Assembly: GCF_001886615.1 (NCBI RefSeq)
Contig: NZ_CP018139.1
Coordinates: 3,472,001-3,536,000 of the forward strand
Length of the DNA stretch: 64,000 bases
Origin: Halomonas aestuarii
GTDB taxonomy: Bacteria; Pseudomonadota; Gammaproteobacteria; Pseudomonadales; Halomonadaceae
Direction: 5' to 3'
Each line of letters starts with the position of its first letter. Position 1 is the first letter of the stretch. Of the stretch, positions 43,015-50,645 are shown piece after piece. The notes beneath the pieces were generated by a model. It worked only from the letters and a program-made list of their open reading frames with translations, was not told where the DNA came from and did no database searches. Made by a program: the position numbers and the translations under genes.

Positions 43015-43263
43015 GTGTCAGCACATGAACGCACCATCCTGGCCTTCGACGAGGCGGGCAACGAGTACTTCATCGACGTGTTCGTCAGCGTCCGCGACCT
43101 CTCCGATCTGCAGCACGCCGGCGCCACCCGCAGCGGCCTGCCCTCCTTCCGCACCCGAGAGGGCCACGCGGTCACTCACCTCGGCGGTGGCGAGTTCGCC
43201 GTGACGGTCCCCGGGGAGGAGGAGGCGACCACCGTGAGGACGGACGATCCCGAGTTCGTCTGA
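43015..43263 (+). CDS. Small hypothetical protein
   Basis: The 82-residue acidic protein starts at GTG (43015). It reads like a small beta-rich domain (TILAFDEAGNEYFIDVFVSV) and ends TDDPEFV. No family was recognised. It lies between the AraC regulator and the DUF2188 gene on its own, with GCGAGG eight to twelve bases before the start. Confidence 0.6.
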   Translation: MSAHERTILAFDEAGNEYFIDVFVSVRDLSDLQHAGATRSGLPSFRTREGHAVTHLGGGEFAVTVPGEEEATTVRTDDPEFV

Positions 43264-43355
43264 CGCCCCCTTTCAGCCCCGGCCGATGCGACGGCCGCTA
43301 TACTGAAGGATGGGCCAGACCCGGCAGCGCCCACCGCAACGGAGGGACGAACGCC

Positions 43356-43559
43356 ATGCACCCATCGACCCATCACGTGATGCCCAACGACAAGGGCGGC
43401 TGGAGCGTCAGGAAGAGCGGCGCCGCCAGGGCCAGCCGGCATTTCGCCACCAAGAAGGAGGCCAAGGCCTTCGGCCGGCGGGTCAGCTTCAACCAGCAGA
43501 CCGTGCTGATCATTCACCACAAGGACGGCACGCCTCAGTCCTCAGAGGACCCGAAGTAG
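43356..43559 (+). CDS. DUF2188 domain protein
   Basis: The 67-residue protein has HHVMPNDKGGWSVRKSGAAR, then an Ala/Lys helix (FATKKEAKAFGR) and LIIHHKDGTPQ, the full DUF2188 pattern. These small basic proteins are of unknown role. GGAGGGA lies about 10 bases upstream of the ATG. Confidence 0.85.
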   Translation: MHPSTHHVMPNDKGGWSVRKSGAARASRHFATKKEAKAFGRRVSFNQQTVLIIHHKDGTPQSSEDPK

Positions 43560-43689
43560 ACCCGGCGATCCTGAAGCGCATCCCCACAAGTTGATCCGGC
43601 CGTGAGCGATCCTCACGCCCACGGCCAGGGCGCACTGAGGTAGAATCCCCCTCATCACGAATCACTGATCTATCCGGCAAGGGGATTCC

Positions 43690-44535
43690 ATGAACTACCT
43701 CGGCGCCCATGTCAGCGCGGCGGGCGGTGTCGACCAGGCGGTCAAACGCGCCGTGGAGATCGGCGCCGATGCCTTCGCCCTGTTCACCAAGAACCAGCGC
43801 CAGTGGCGGGCGAAACCGCTCGACGAGGCGACCATCGAGGCCTTCCGCGCCGCCTGCACCGAGCACGGCTTCGGCCCCGGCCAGATCCTTCCCCACGACA
43901 GCTACCTGATCAACCTCGGCCACCCCGAGGCCGAGGGCCTCACGAAGTCACGCACCGCCTTCCTGGAGGAGTGTCGCCGCTGCGAGTTGCTCGGGCTGTC
44001 GCTGCTCAACTTCCACCCCGGCAGCCACCTCAGGAAGATCAGCGAGGGCGACTGCCTCGCCCGCATCGCCGAATCGATCAACGGCGCACTCGCCGAGACC
44101 GCCGGCGTCACCGCCGTGATCGAGAACACCGCGGGCCAGGGCAGCAACCTGGGCTGGCGGTTCGAGCACCTGGCCGAGATCATCGACCAGGTGGACGACA
44201 AGAGCCGCGTCGGGGTGTGCCTCGACACCTGCCACGCCTTCGCCGCCGGCTACGACCTGCGCACCGCCGAGGCCTGCACGACCACCCTGGACGAGTTCGA
44301 CCGCGTGGTGGGATTCCGCTACCTGCGCGGCATGCACCTAAACGACGCCAAGAGCGAGTTCGGCAGCCGGGTGGACCGCCATCACAGCCTGGGCCAGGGC
44401 AACATCGGCCTGGACGCCTTCACCACCCTGATGCGCGACACGCGTATCAACGGGATCCCCATGATCCTCGAGACCATCGACCCCTCGATCTGGGCCGATG
44501 AGATCGCCTGGCTGCGAGAACAGCAGGCCACCTGA
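43690..44535 (+). CDS. nfo: Endonuclease IV (AP endonuclease)
   Basis: The 281-residue protein cuts DNA 5' of abasic sites in base excision repair, using three Zn ions. Family motifs are present: [11 protein letters not shown] at the start, [61 protein letters not shown] and [10 protein letters not shown]. Length is normal. It starts a cluster with a GNAT gene 25 bases downstream; the promoter may include TAGAAT at 43642. Confidence 0.97.
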   Translation: MNYLGAHVSAAGGVDQAVKRAVEIGADAFALFTKNQRQWRAKPLDEATIEAFRAACTEHGFGPGQILPHDSYLINLGHPEAEGLTKSRTAFLEECRRCELLGLSLLNFHPGSHLRKISEGDCLARIAESINGALAETAGVTAVIENTAGQGSNLGWRFEHLAEIIDQVDDKSRVGVCLDTCHAFAAGYDLRTAEACTTTLDEFDRVVGFRYLRGMHLNDAKSEFGSRVDRHHSLGQGNIGLDAFTTLMRDTRINGIPMILETIDPSIWADEIAWLREQQAT

Positions 44536-44560
44536 TACCCGCCCGGCAAGGAGCCCCCGA

Positions 44561-45049
44561 ATGATCCGACTCCGCCCCTACCAGCCCGAGGACTGGCCCT
44601 CCCTGTGGGCCATTCTCGAACCGGTCTTCCGCGCCGGCGAGACCTACGCCGTGCCACGCGACATCAGCGAACAGGATGCCCACCGCCTGTGGGTCGAGCT
44701 GCCCCGTGCGGTGCGCGTGGCCGTGGACGATGGGGGCCGCCTCACCGGGTCCTACACCCTCAAGGCCAACCAGCCGGGGCCCGGCGATCATGTCTGCAAC
44801 TGTGGCTACCTGGTGGCCGAGGACGCGCGGGGTCAGGGCGTCGCCGGCGAGATGTGCGAGGACTCCCTGACCCTGGCCCGGCAGCTGGGCTTCGTGGCCA
44901 TGCAGTACAACCTGGTGGTGGCCAGCAACGAGACCGCCATCCGGCTGTGGCAGAACCACGGCTTCGAGATCGTCGGCACCCTCCCTCGCGCCTTCCGCCA
45001 TCCCGAGCTGGGCCCGTTGGATGCCCATGTGATGTACCGGCTGCTGTGA
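44561..45049 (+). CDS. GNAT family N-acetyltransferase
   Basis: The 162-residue protein has the acetyl-CoA-binding signature YLVAEDARGQGVAGEMCEDS and the C-terminal AIRLWQNHGFEIVGTLPRAF. Length and order are typical. CAAGGAG is seven bases upstream of the ATG. It probably forms an operon with nfo (25-base gap). The acceptor is unknown; a small-molecule or protein amine is usual for this group. Confidence 0.9.
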   Translation: MIRLRPYQPEDWPSLWAILEPVFRAGETYAVPRDISEQDAHRLWVELPRAVRVAVDDGGRLTGSYTLKANQPGPGDHVCNCGYLVAEDARGQGVAGEMCEDSLTLARQLGFVAMQYNLVVASNETAIRLWQNHGFEIVGTLPRAFRHPELGPLDAHVMYRLL

Positions 45050-45131
45050 GCCGGCGAGTGGCCAAGTTGACCCCCGGCACTGGCCTCGGGCATGCTCACC
45101 AAGCAATTGACTCTCAAAAGGAAAAACGATA

Positions 45132-46127
45132 ATGCAAGGTTTTGCACGCAGCACGCTGGCACTCGGCATTTCCCTCGCCCTGGTCTCCGGGGCCCAGGCC
45201 GCCGACTTCTCCGACATGGACCCGGTCACCCTGCGCCTGGCCCATGTGGTGAACGAGAAGGACGGCTTCCACATCGCCGCCGAGAAGTTCGAGGACCTGG
45301 TGGAGGAACGCACCGACGGCAAGGTGAACATCGAGCTCTATCCCAATGCATCCCTGGGGGACGAGCGCACCCTGCTGGAGGGCATGCAGATCGGCACCGT
45401 CGACATGGGCGTGATCACCAACGGGCCGGTGGCCAACTTCCTCGAGGAGATGGCGGTGTTCGAACTGCCCTTCCTCTTCCCCTCCCCCGAGGCGGCCTAC
45501 GAGGTGCTGGACGGCCCGATCGGCCAGGAGCTCCTGGACAGGCTCTCCGAGGTCAACCTCAAGGGCCTGGCCTACGCGGAGCGCGGCTTCCGCAACCTGA
45601 CCAACAGCGAGCGCCCCGTGACCACGCCCGAGGATCTCGAGGGACTGCGCATCCGCGTCATGGAGAACCCGGTCTACGTCGACACCTTCCGTGAGCTGGG
45701 CGCCAACGCCATCCCGATGGCCTGGACCGAGGCGCTGACCGCCATGCAGCAGGGCACCATCGACGGTCAGGAGAACCCGGTCAACGTCATTCACTCCTTC
45801 AAGCTCTATGAGACCCAGGACTACATGACCCTGTCGCGGCACACCTATGCGCCGGCGATCTTCGTGATGGGCATGCCGGCCTGGGGCCAGCTCCCCGAGG
45901 CCGCCCAGACCGTGCTGGTCGACGCCGCCCAGGAGGCCGCCGAGCACGAGCGGCGCGTCAACGCCGAGATGGCCGCCGAACAGATGGCCGCGCTGCGCGA
46001 GGCCGGCATGGAGATCGTCGAGGAGCCGGACATTGCGGCCTTCCAGGAGGCCGTGGCCCCGGTCTACGAGAAGTACGGCGAGCAGTTCGGCGACTACCTG
46101 CCGCGCATCCAGGAGGCGCTGAAGTAA
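45132..46127 (+). CDS. dctP: TRAP transporter solute-binding protein (DctP family)
   Basis: The 331-residue protein has a Sec signal peptide ending near AQAA. The DctP signatures include HIAAEKFEDLVEERTDGKVN, IELYPNASLGDERTLLEGMQ and LRIRVMENPVYVDTFRELGA with the Arg that grips substrate carboxylates, then WTEALTAMQQGTIDGQENPV. It begins a three-gene operon. C4-dicarboxylates or other organic acids (sugar acids, hydroxy acids) are expected ligands. Confidence 0.94.
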   Translation: MQGFARSTLALGISLALVSGAQAADFSDMDPVTLRLAHVVNEKDGFHIAAEKFEDLVEERTDGKVNIELYPNASLGDERTLLEGMQIGTVDMGVITNGPVANFLEEMAVFELPFLFPSPEAAYEVLDGPIGQELLDRLSEVNLKGLAYAERGFRNLTNSERPVTTPEDLEGLRIRVMENPVYVDTFRELGANAIPMAWTEALTAMQQGTIDGQENPVNVIHSFKLYETQDYMTLSRHTYAPAIFVMGMPAWGQLPEAAQTVLVDAAQEAAEHERRVNAEMAAEQMAALREAGMEIVEEPDIAAFQEAVAPVYEKYGEQFGDYLPRIQEALK

Positions 46128-46670
46128 GTGACTCGTCTGCCGGTTGCCGCGCTGACGACCCTGCAACGCATCGAGCATGCCATCGACGCCGCCCTTCGCC
46201 CCGTGGTCTTCGCGGGCATGGCGGCGTTAATCGGCGTGATCACGCTGCAGATCGTCTCGCGCGTGTTCTTCGAGGCGGTGGGCTGGACCGAGGAAGTGGC
46301 ACGCTTCCTGCTGGTCTGGATCACCTTCCTCGGCGCCACGCTGGCCTTCCAGCGTGGCCGCCATATCGCCGTGACCTTCGTGGTGGATGCCCTGCCCGAC
46401 CCGCTGCAGCGCGTCGCGCGCATCGCCGCGGTACTCGTGGCCCTGGGCTTCATGATCGCCCTGATGGTGATCGGCTACCGCTACATGCAGGTGCAGAGCT
46501 TCCAGAAGTCCGCATCGCTGCGCCTCTCCATGACCTGGGTCTATGCCGTGATCCCGCTCTGCTCGGCCCTGATGGCCTGGTACGCCTTCGTCGACCTGGT
46601 CGGCCTGATCGTCCGGGGGTCCAACGACGGTGAACCCGACCAACCTTCCCCGGAGGAGCCTCCGGCATGA
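46128..46670 (+). CDS. dctQ: TRAP transporter small permease (DctQ family)
   Basis: The 180-residue protein has four membrane helices. GWTEEVARFLLVWITFLGAT is the DctQ motif. The start is GTG at 46128, directly after the dctP stop; GGAGG lies about 12 bases ahead. The stop overlaps dctM by four bases. Confidence 0.93.
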   Translation: MTRLPVAALTTLQRIEHAIDAALRPVVFAGMAALIGVITLQIVSRVFFEAVGWTEEVARFLLVWITFLGATLAFQRGRHIAVTFVVDALPDPLQRVARIAAVLVALGFMIALMVIGYRYMQVQSFQKSASLRLSMTWVYAVIPLCSALMAWYAFVDLVGLIVRGSNDGEPDQPSPEEPPA

Positions 46671-47926
46671 CCGCCCTGCTCTTCGTGCTGTTCTTCGTCT
46701 TCATGCTGCTCGGCGTGCCGGTCGCCCTGGCCATCGGGGCGAGCACCCTGCTGGCCCTCCAGGCCGAAGGCGTGCCGCTGATGGTGGTCACCCAGCAGAT
46801 GTTCCAGGGCATCAACTCCTTCGCCCTGGTGGCCGTGCCGATGTTCATCCTCGCCGGCGACCTGATGGCCCAGGGCAAGGTCAGCGAGAAGCTGGTCGAC
46901 TTCGCCGATGCGCTGTTCGGCTTCCTGAAGGGCGGGCTCTCCATCGTCTCGGTCCTGGCGGGAATGTTCTTCGCCGCCATCTCCGGCTCCGGGGCCGCGA
47001 CCACCGCCGCCGTGGGTTCTACCCTGGTCCCGGAGCTGCGCAAGAAGGGCTACGAGCCTGCCTCGGCGGCCAGCCTGATCGCCGCCAGCGGCACCATCGG
47101 GGTGGTGATCCCGCCCTCGGTGCCGATGATCATCTATGCGGTGATCGCCCAGCAGTCGGTCTCCCAGCTGTTCCTCAGCGGTTTCCTGCCCGGGCTCGCC
47201 ATGGGGATGGGCCTCGCGACCATTGCCATCGTCCAGGCTTACCGGCGCAACTATCCGCGCGGCACGGCCTTCTCGGCGGCGACCATCTGGCGCACCCTGA
47301 AGAGCGCCAGCTGGGGGCTCGCGACGCCGGTGATCATCCTCGGCGGCATCTTTTCCGGCATCTTCACGCCCAGCGAGGCCGCGGTGGTGGCGGTCAACTA
47401 CGCGCTGCTGGTGTCGCTGTTCGTCTACCGAGACCTGAGCCTGGGCGACGTCTATCGCATACTGATCCGCTCGGCGATCACCACCTCGGTGATCATGCTG
47501 GTGATCGCCACCTCGGCAGTGCTCAGCTGGACGCTCTCCAGCTGGCAGGTGCCCGGCGCCATCGCCCAGGCGGTGCTCTCCCTCTCCACCGATCCCTACG
47601 TGATCATGCTGCTGGTCGTGGCGGTCATCCTGCTCACCGGGGTGTTCATCGAGACGGCCAGCGCCCTGATCATCCTCACCCCGGTGCTGCTGCCGCTGGT
47701 CACGCAGCTGGGCATCGACCCGATCCACTTCGGCCTGATCATCGTGGTGGGGCTCGCGATCGGCATGATCACGCCACCGGTGGCGATCAACCTCTATGTG
47801 GCTTCCTCGGTCACGCAACTGCCGCTGGAGCGCATCACCCGCGCCATCCTTCCCTACCTGCTGGGGCTGGTCTCGGTGCTGCTGCTGGTGGTCTATGTCC
47901 CGATCCTGCTGGGCCTCTCCGGCTAG
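46667..47926 (+). CDS. dctM: TRAP transporter large permease (DctM family)
   Basis: The 419-residue protein has about 12 membrane helices. FAAISGSGAATTAAVGSTLV and ASGTIGVVIPPSVPMIIYAV are the Na+-site motifs of the DctM family, repeated in the second half as GMITPPVAINLYVASSVT. With dctP and dctQ it makes a complete Na+-coupled TRAP transporter. Confidence 0.95.
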   Translation: MTALLFVLFFVFMLLGVPVALAIGASTLLALQAEGVPLMVVTQQMFQGINSFALVAVPMFILAGDLMAQGKVSEKLVDFADALFGFLKGGLSIVSVLAGMFFAAISGSGAATTAAVGSTLVPELRKKGYEPASAASLIAASGTIGVVIPPSVPMIIYAVIAQQSVSQLFLSGFLPGLAMGMGLATIAIVQAYRRNYPRGTAFSAATIWRTLKSASWGLATPVIILGGIFSGIFTPSEAAVVAVNYALLVSLFVYRDLSLGDVYRILIRSAITTSVIMLVIATSAVLSWTLSSWQVPGAIAQAVLSLSTDPYVIMLLVVAVILLTGVFIETASALIILTPVLLPLVTQLGIDPIHFGLIIVVGLAIGMITPPVAINLYVASSVTQLPLERITRAILPYLLGLVSVLLLVVYVPILLGLSG

Positions 47927-47950
47927 GTCGCCTCACGAAAGGAACCTTCG

Positions 47951-48151
47951 ATGACTCGATCGCTGTCACTCGTCGCCGGCGCACTCGCCATGAGCCTGCT
48001 GGCCGGCTGCACCACCTACACCTGGGAGGACGGTCGCCGGGAAACCGTGTGGGGCGTACCCGCCGAGGACGAGACGAAGACCCGGGAGGAGCGCCAGGCC
48101 GAGGGCGTGCAGTACCAGGTGCCGGGCGAGATCCCGGAGTCGGGCGAGTGA
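47951..48151 (+). CDS. Small lipoprotein
   Basis: The 66-residue protein has a lipoprotein signal ending at the lipobox LLAGC (Cys21). The mature part is short and hydrophilic: TYTWEDGRRETVWGVPAEDE. It lies 25 bases after dctM, so it may be co-transcribed, but no link in function is known. Small TTYTWEDG-type lipoproteins occur in several Halomonas relatives. Confidence 0.75.
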   Translation: MTRSLSLVAGALAMSLLAGCTTYTWEDGRRETVWGVPAEDETKTREERQAEGVQYQVPGEIPESGE

Positions 48152-48175
48152 CGCGCGTCGGCGCCAGGGCCGGTG

Positions 48176-48775
48176 CTAGGGTCGGCGAAAGACCACGCTG
48201 AGGTTGTTGGCGGGCATCTCCACCACCCGTTCGAGGACGATGCCGCACCGGGCGGCCTCCTCTGTGACCGTGCCCAGGTCCCTGAGGCCGAAGCGGGGAT
48301 CGCGATGCCTCAGGTCGGCATCGAAGGCCGCATTGCTGGGCGCCGTATGGCGCCCTTCACGCGTGAAGGGGCCATAGAGAAAGAGCACCCCGCCGGTCGT
48401 CAGTCGACGTCCGGCACAGCGTAGCAGGGCCTCGGTGACCTCCCAGGGCGAGATATGCAGCAGGTTGATCGCCACGATGGCGTCATGGGGCCCGGCCGGA
48501 CAGAGCGAAGTCACGTCCACCGCCAGGGGAGGGTGCAGGTTGGCAAGGCCGGCATGCTCGCGCCATGCCTCGATGGAGCGGCGCGCCCGGGGGTTCGGGT
48601 CGCTGGGCTGCCACGACCAGCCGGGCATCACCCCGGCAAAGCTGACGGCATGCTCGCCGCTGCCGCTGGCGATCTCCAGCACCCGGGCATCGCGTGGCAG
48701 CACCGTCCTGAGCACGTCCAGGATCGGCCGGCGATTGTGCGCCGCGGCAGGGCTCTGGAGCCGTGGGTCGTTCAT
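48176..48775 (-). CDS. DUF938 SAM-dependent methyltransferase-like protein
   Basis: The 199-residue protein shows the DUF938 set: AAAHNRRPILDVLRTVLP, VLEIASGSGEHAVSFA (SAM-binding), WQPSDPNPRARRSIEAW, NLLHISPWEVTEAL and YGPFTREGRHTAPSNAAFDA. The substrate is unknown. It converges with the lipoprotein gene and lies 39 bases downstream of rluF. Confidence 0.92.
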   Translation of the reverse strand: MNDPRLQSPAAAHNRRPILDVLRTVLPRDARVLEIASGSGEHAVSFAGVMPGWSWQPSDPNPRARRSIEAWREHAGLANLHPPLAVDVTSLCPAGPHDAIVAINLLHISPWEVTEALLRCAGRRLTTGGVLFLYGPFTREGRHTAPSNAAFDADLRHRDPRFGLRDLGTVTEEAARCGIVLERVVEMPANNLSVVFRRP

Positions 48776-48814
48776 GGTGCGCCTCCGATCAGGGGGGGAT
48801 GGCTACTCAAGGGG

Positions 48815-49858
48815 CTACTTCCTGCCCCTGGCCTTGCGCGCCGCGTTGCCGGGCTTCTGGCGCCGGCTCGTCGAGGGAGAGGACTTGGCGCCCGACGCCT
48901 TGGACTTGGGCTTGCGGCCTGCCGGCGCCGGCTTTCCGCCGTTCGCCTGGCGGGCGGGCTTCCCGGCGCCACTCCCCTTGGCGGGGGCGCCGCGCTTGCC
49001 GGGAGCGGCCTTGCCGGCCTTCCTGCCACCGGGCTTGGTTCCACCGGGCTTGGTTCCGCCGGGCTTCCTGGCAGCGGCCTTGCTCGCCCCGGCCTTCTTT
49101 GATCCGCTTCCCGGGCGCGCGCTCTCCTGCGCCTCGGAGGTGGAGTGCTCGGTCCGGGCCATGATCGTCGCCACCTCGTCTTCCGTCAGGTCGCGCCAGT
49201 CGCCCAGGCCCAGCCCCTTCAGCGACACGTTCATGATGCGAATGCGCTCGAGCTTGACCACCTCGTAGCCGAACACCTCGCACATGCGACGGATCTGTCG
49301 GTTCAGGCCCTGCACCAGGGTGATGTTGAACACGAACCGCGACTCCCTCACCACGGGGCATGGCTTGGTGGTTTCCCCCAGGATCCGCACGCCGCCGCCC
49401 ATCCCGGCGATGAACTCGTCGGTGATCGGCTTGTTGACGGTGACCCGGTACTCCTTCTCGTGGTGGTTGCTCGCCCGGAGGATCCGGTTGACCAGGTCGC
49501 CGTTGTTGGTCAGGAAGATCAGCCCCTGGGAATCCTTGTCCAGCCGGCCGATGGGAAAGATGCGGGCCCCGTGCTTGATGAAGTCGACGATGTTGGACTT
49601 CTCGCTGGACTCCGTGGTGCTGACGATGCCGACCGGCTTGTTGAGCGCGATGAACACCAGGTCCTCTTCCTCCAGGGGTTCGACCACCTGGCCGTTGACC
49701 TTGACCACGCTGCCCGGCAGGACCTGGTCGCCGGGGGTGGCACGCCGCCCGTCGATGAAAACGTTGCCCTGCTCGATGTAGCGGTCCGCATCCCGTCGGG
49801 AGCACATCCCGCTCTCGCGAATGTACTTGTTGATGCGTTTCGAGCGTGTCTGGGCCAT
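48815..49858 (-). CDS. rluF: 23S rRNA pseudouridine(2604) synthase with basic C-terminal tail
   Basis: The product is 347 residues. An S4 RNA-binding domain ([20 protein letters not shown]) leads into the RsuA-type catalytic domain with the active-site Asp in [19 protein letters not shown]. RluF modifies U2604 of 23S rRNA. After residue ~240 there is a ~110-residue Lys/Ala/Gly/Pro tail with near repeats such as [13 protein letters not shown] that most RluF proteins lack; it would bind RNA or other anions nonspecifically. The ATG at 49858 follows GGTAGCGATCCC, a weak ribosome site. Confidence 0.92.
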   Translation of the reverse strand: MAQTRSKRINKYIRESGMCSRRDADRYIEQGNVFIDGRRATPGDQVLPGSVVKVNGQVVEPLEEEDLVFIALNKPVGIVSTTESSEKSNIVDFIKHGARIFPIGRLDKDSQGLIFLTNNGDLVNRILRASNHHEKEYRVTVNKPITDEFIAGMGGGVRILGETTKPCPVVRESRFVFNITLVQGLNRQIRRMCEVFGYEVVKLERIRIMNVSLKGLGLGDWRDLTEDEVATIMARTEHSTSEAQESARPGSGSKKAGASKAAARKPGGTKPGGTKPGGRKAGKAAPGKRGAPAKGSGAGKPARQANGGKPAPAGRKPKSKASGAKSSPSTSRRQKPGNAARKARGRK

Positions 49859-49961
49859 GGGATCGCTACCGGGGTGGAAGGAGGAAACAAGGGCGGGTCA
49901 TGCGCACAAGGCCGCCGGACCGGGCAGTGTAAGGGCTCCCCTTCCCGGCGGCCAGCCGGCG

Positions 49962-50417
49962 CTACCCGGCGCCGCAGCAGCCCTTGAGCTTGCGCCCGCT
50001 GCCGCAGGGACAGGGGGCGTTCCGGCCGGGCTTGAGCCGGCTCACCGAGGGGGTGCCGTCGAGATAGTACCAGCGCCCCTCCTCGCACATGAAACGCGAG
50101 GCCTCCTCCAGCACTCCCCAGCGGCGCCCATCGAGGAAGGTGGCGCGAAACCGCACCCGCCCGGTGTCGCCCTGCTCCTCATGCTCGAGGATCTCCAGGC
50201 GACGCCAGCGGGTGGCGTCGTCCGGCGGCAGGCTCGCCGGCCGGGTCGTGGAGTGCCAGGTCTCGCGCAGGTAGTCGGTGAGGTTCAGGGCGAAGGCGCT
50301 GTAGCGCGAGCGCATCAGCGCCTCCGGCGAGGGCGCCGGTTCGCCACGGTGATAGCGGCCACAGCAGTCGGCCAGGGGCCTGCCGCTGCCGCAGGGGCAC
50401 GCCTGGGGGGTTGTCAT
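49962..50417 (-). CDS. YchJ family protein with two SEC-C motifs
   Basis: The 151-residue protein has a zinc-binding SEC-C at each end (CPCGSGRPLADCCGRYH and CPCGSGRKLKGCCG). Between them is the YchJ core (ALMRSRYSAFALNLTDYLRE; WGVLEEASRFMCEEGRWYYL), an NTF2-like fold. The ATG at 50417 has AGGAG eight bases upstream; longer frames do not. Function is unknown; SEC-C usually mediates metal-dependent protein contacts. Confidence 0.9.
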   Translation of the reverse strand: MTTPQACPCGSGRPLADCCGRYHRGEPAPSPEALMRSRYSAFALNLTDYLRETWHSTTRPASLPPDDATRWRRLEILEHEEQGDTGRVRFRATFLDGRRWGVLEEASRFMCEEGRWYYLDGTPSVSRLKPGRNAPCPCGSGRKLKGCCGAG

Positions 50418-50645
50418 CACGGCTCTCCTGAAGGGAATGGCGCCATTGTGCCATCCGGCGGGCCTCGCTCCGACCCCGGGTCCCGACACTCCCCCGCGCA
50501 AGGGTCGATGGCATCAAGGACCCGTCACCGCAGTGTCGGTCGAGAACCGCCCTGCCCTCGATTACTGCGCCGCAGCATGCGGTGTGGTACACCTAGGCAG
50601 AGGGACAAGCGGGACGCAGACACCCTCGATGCACGGAGGTACGGA

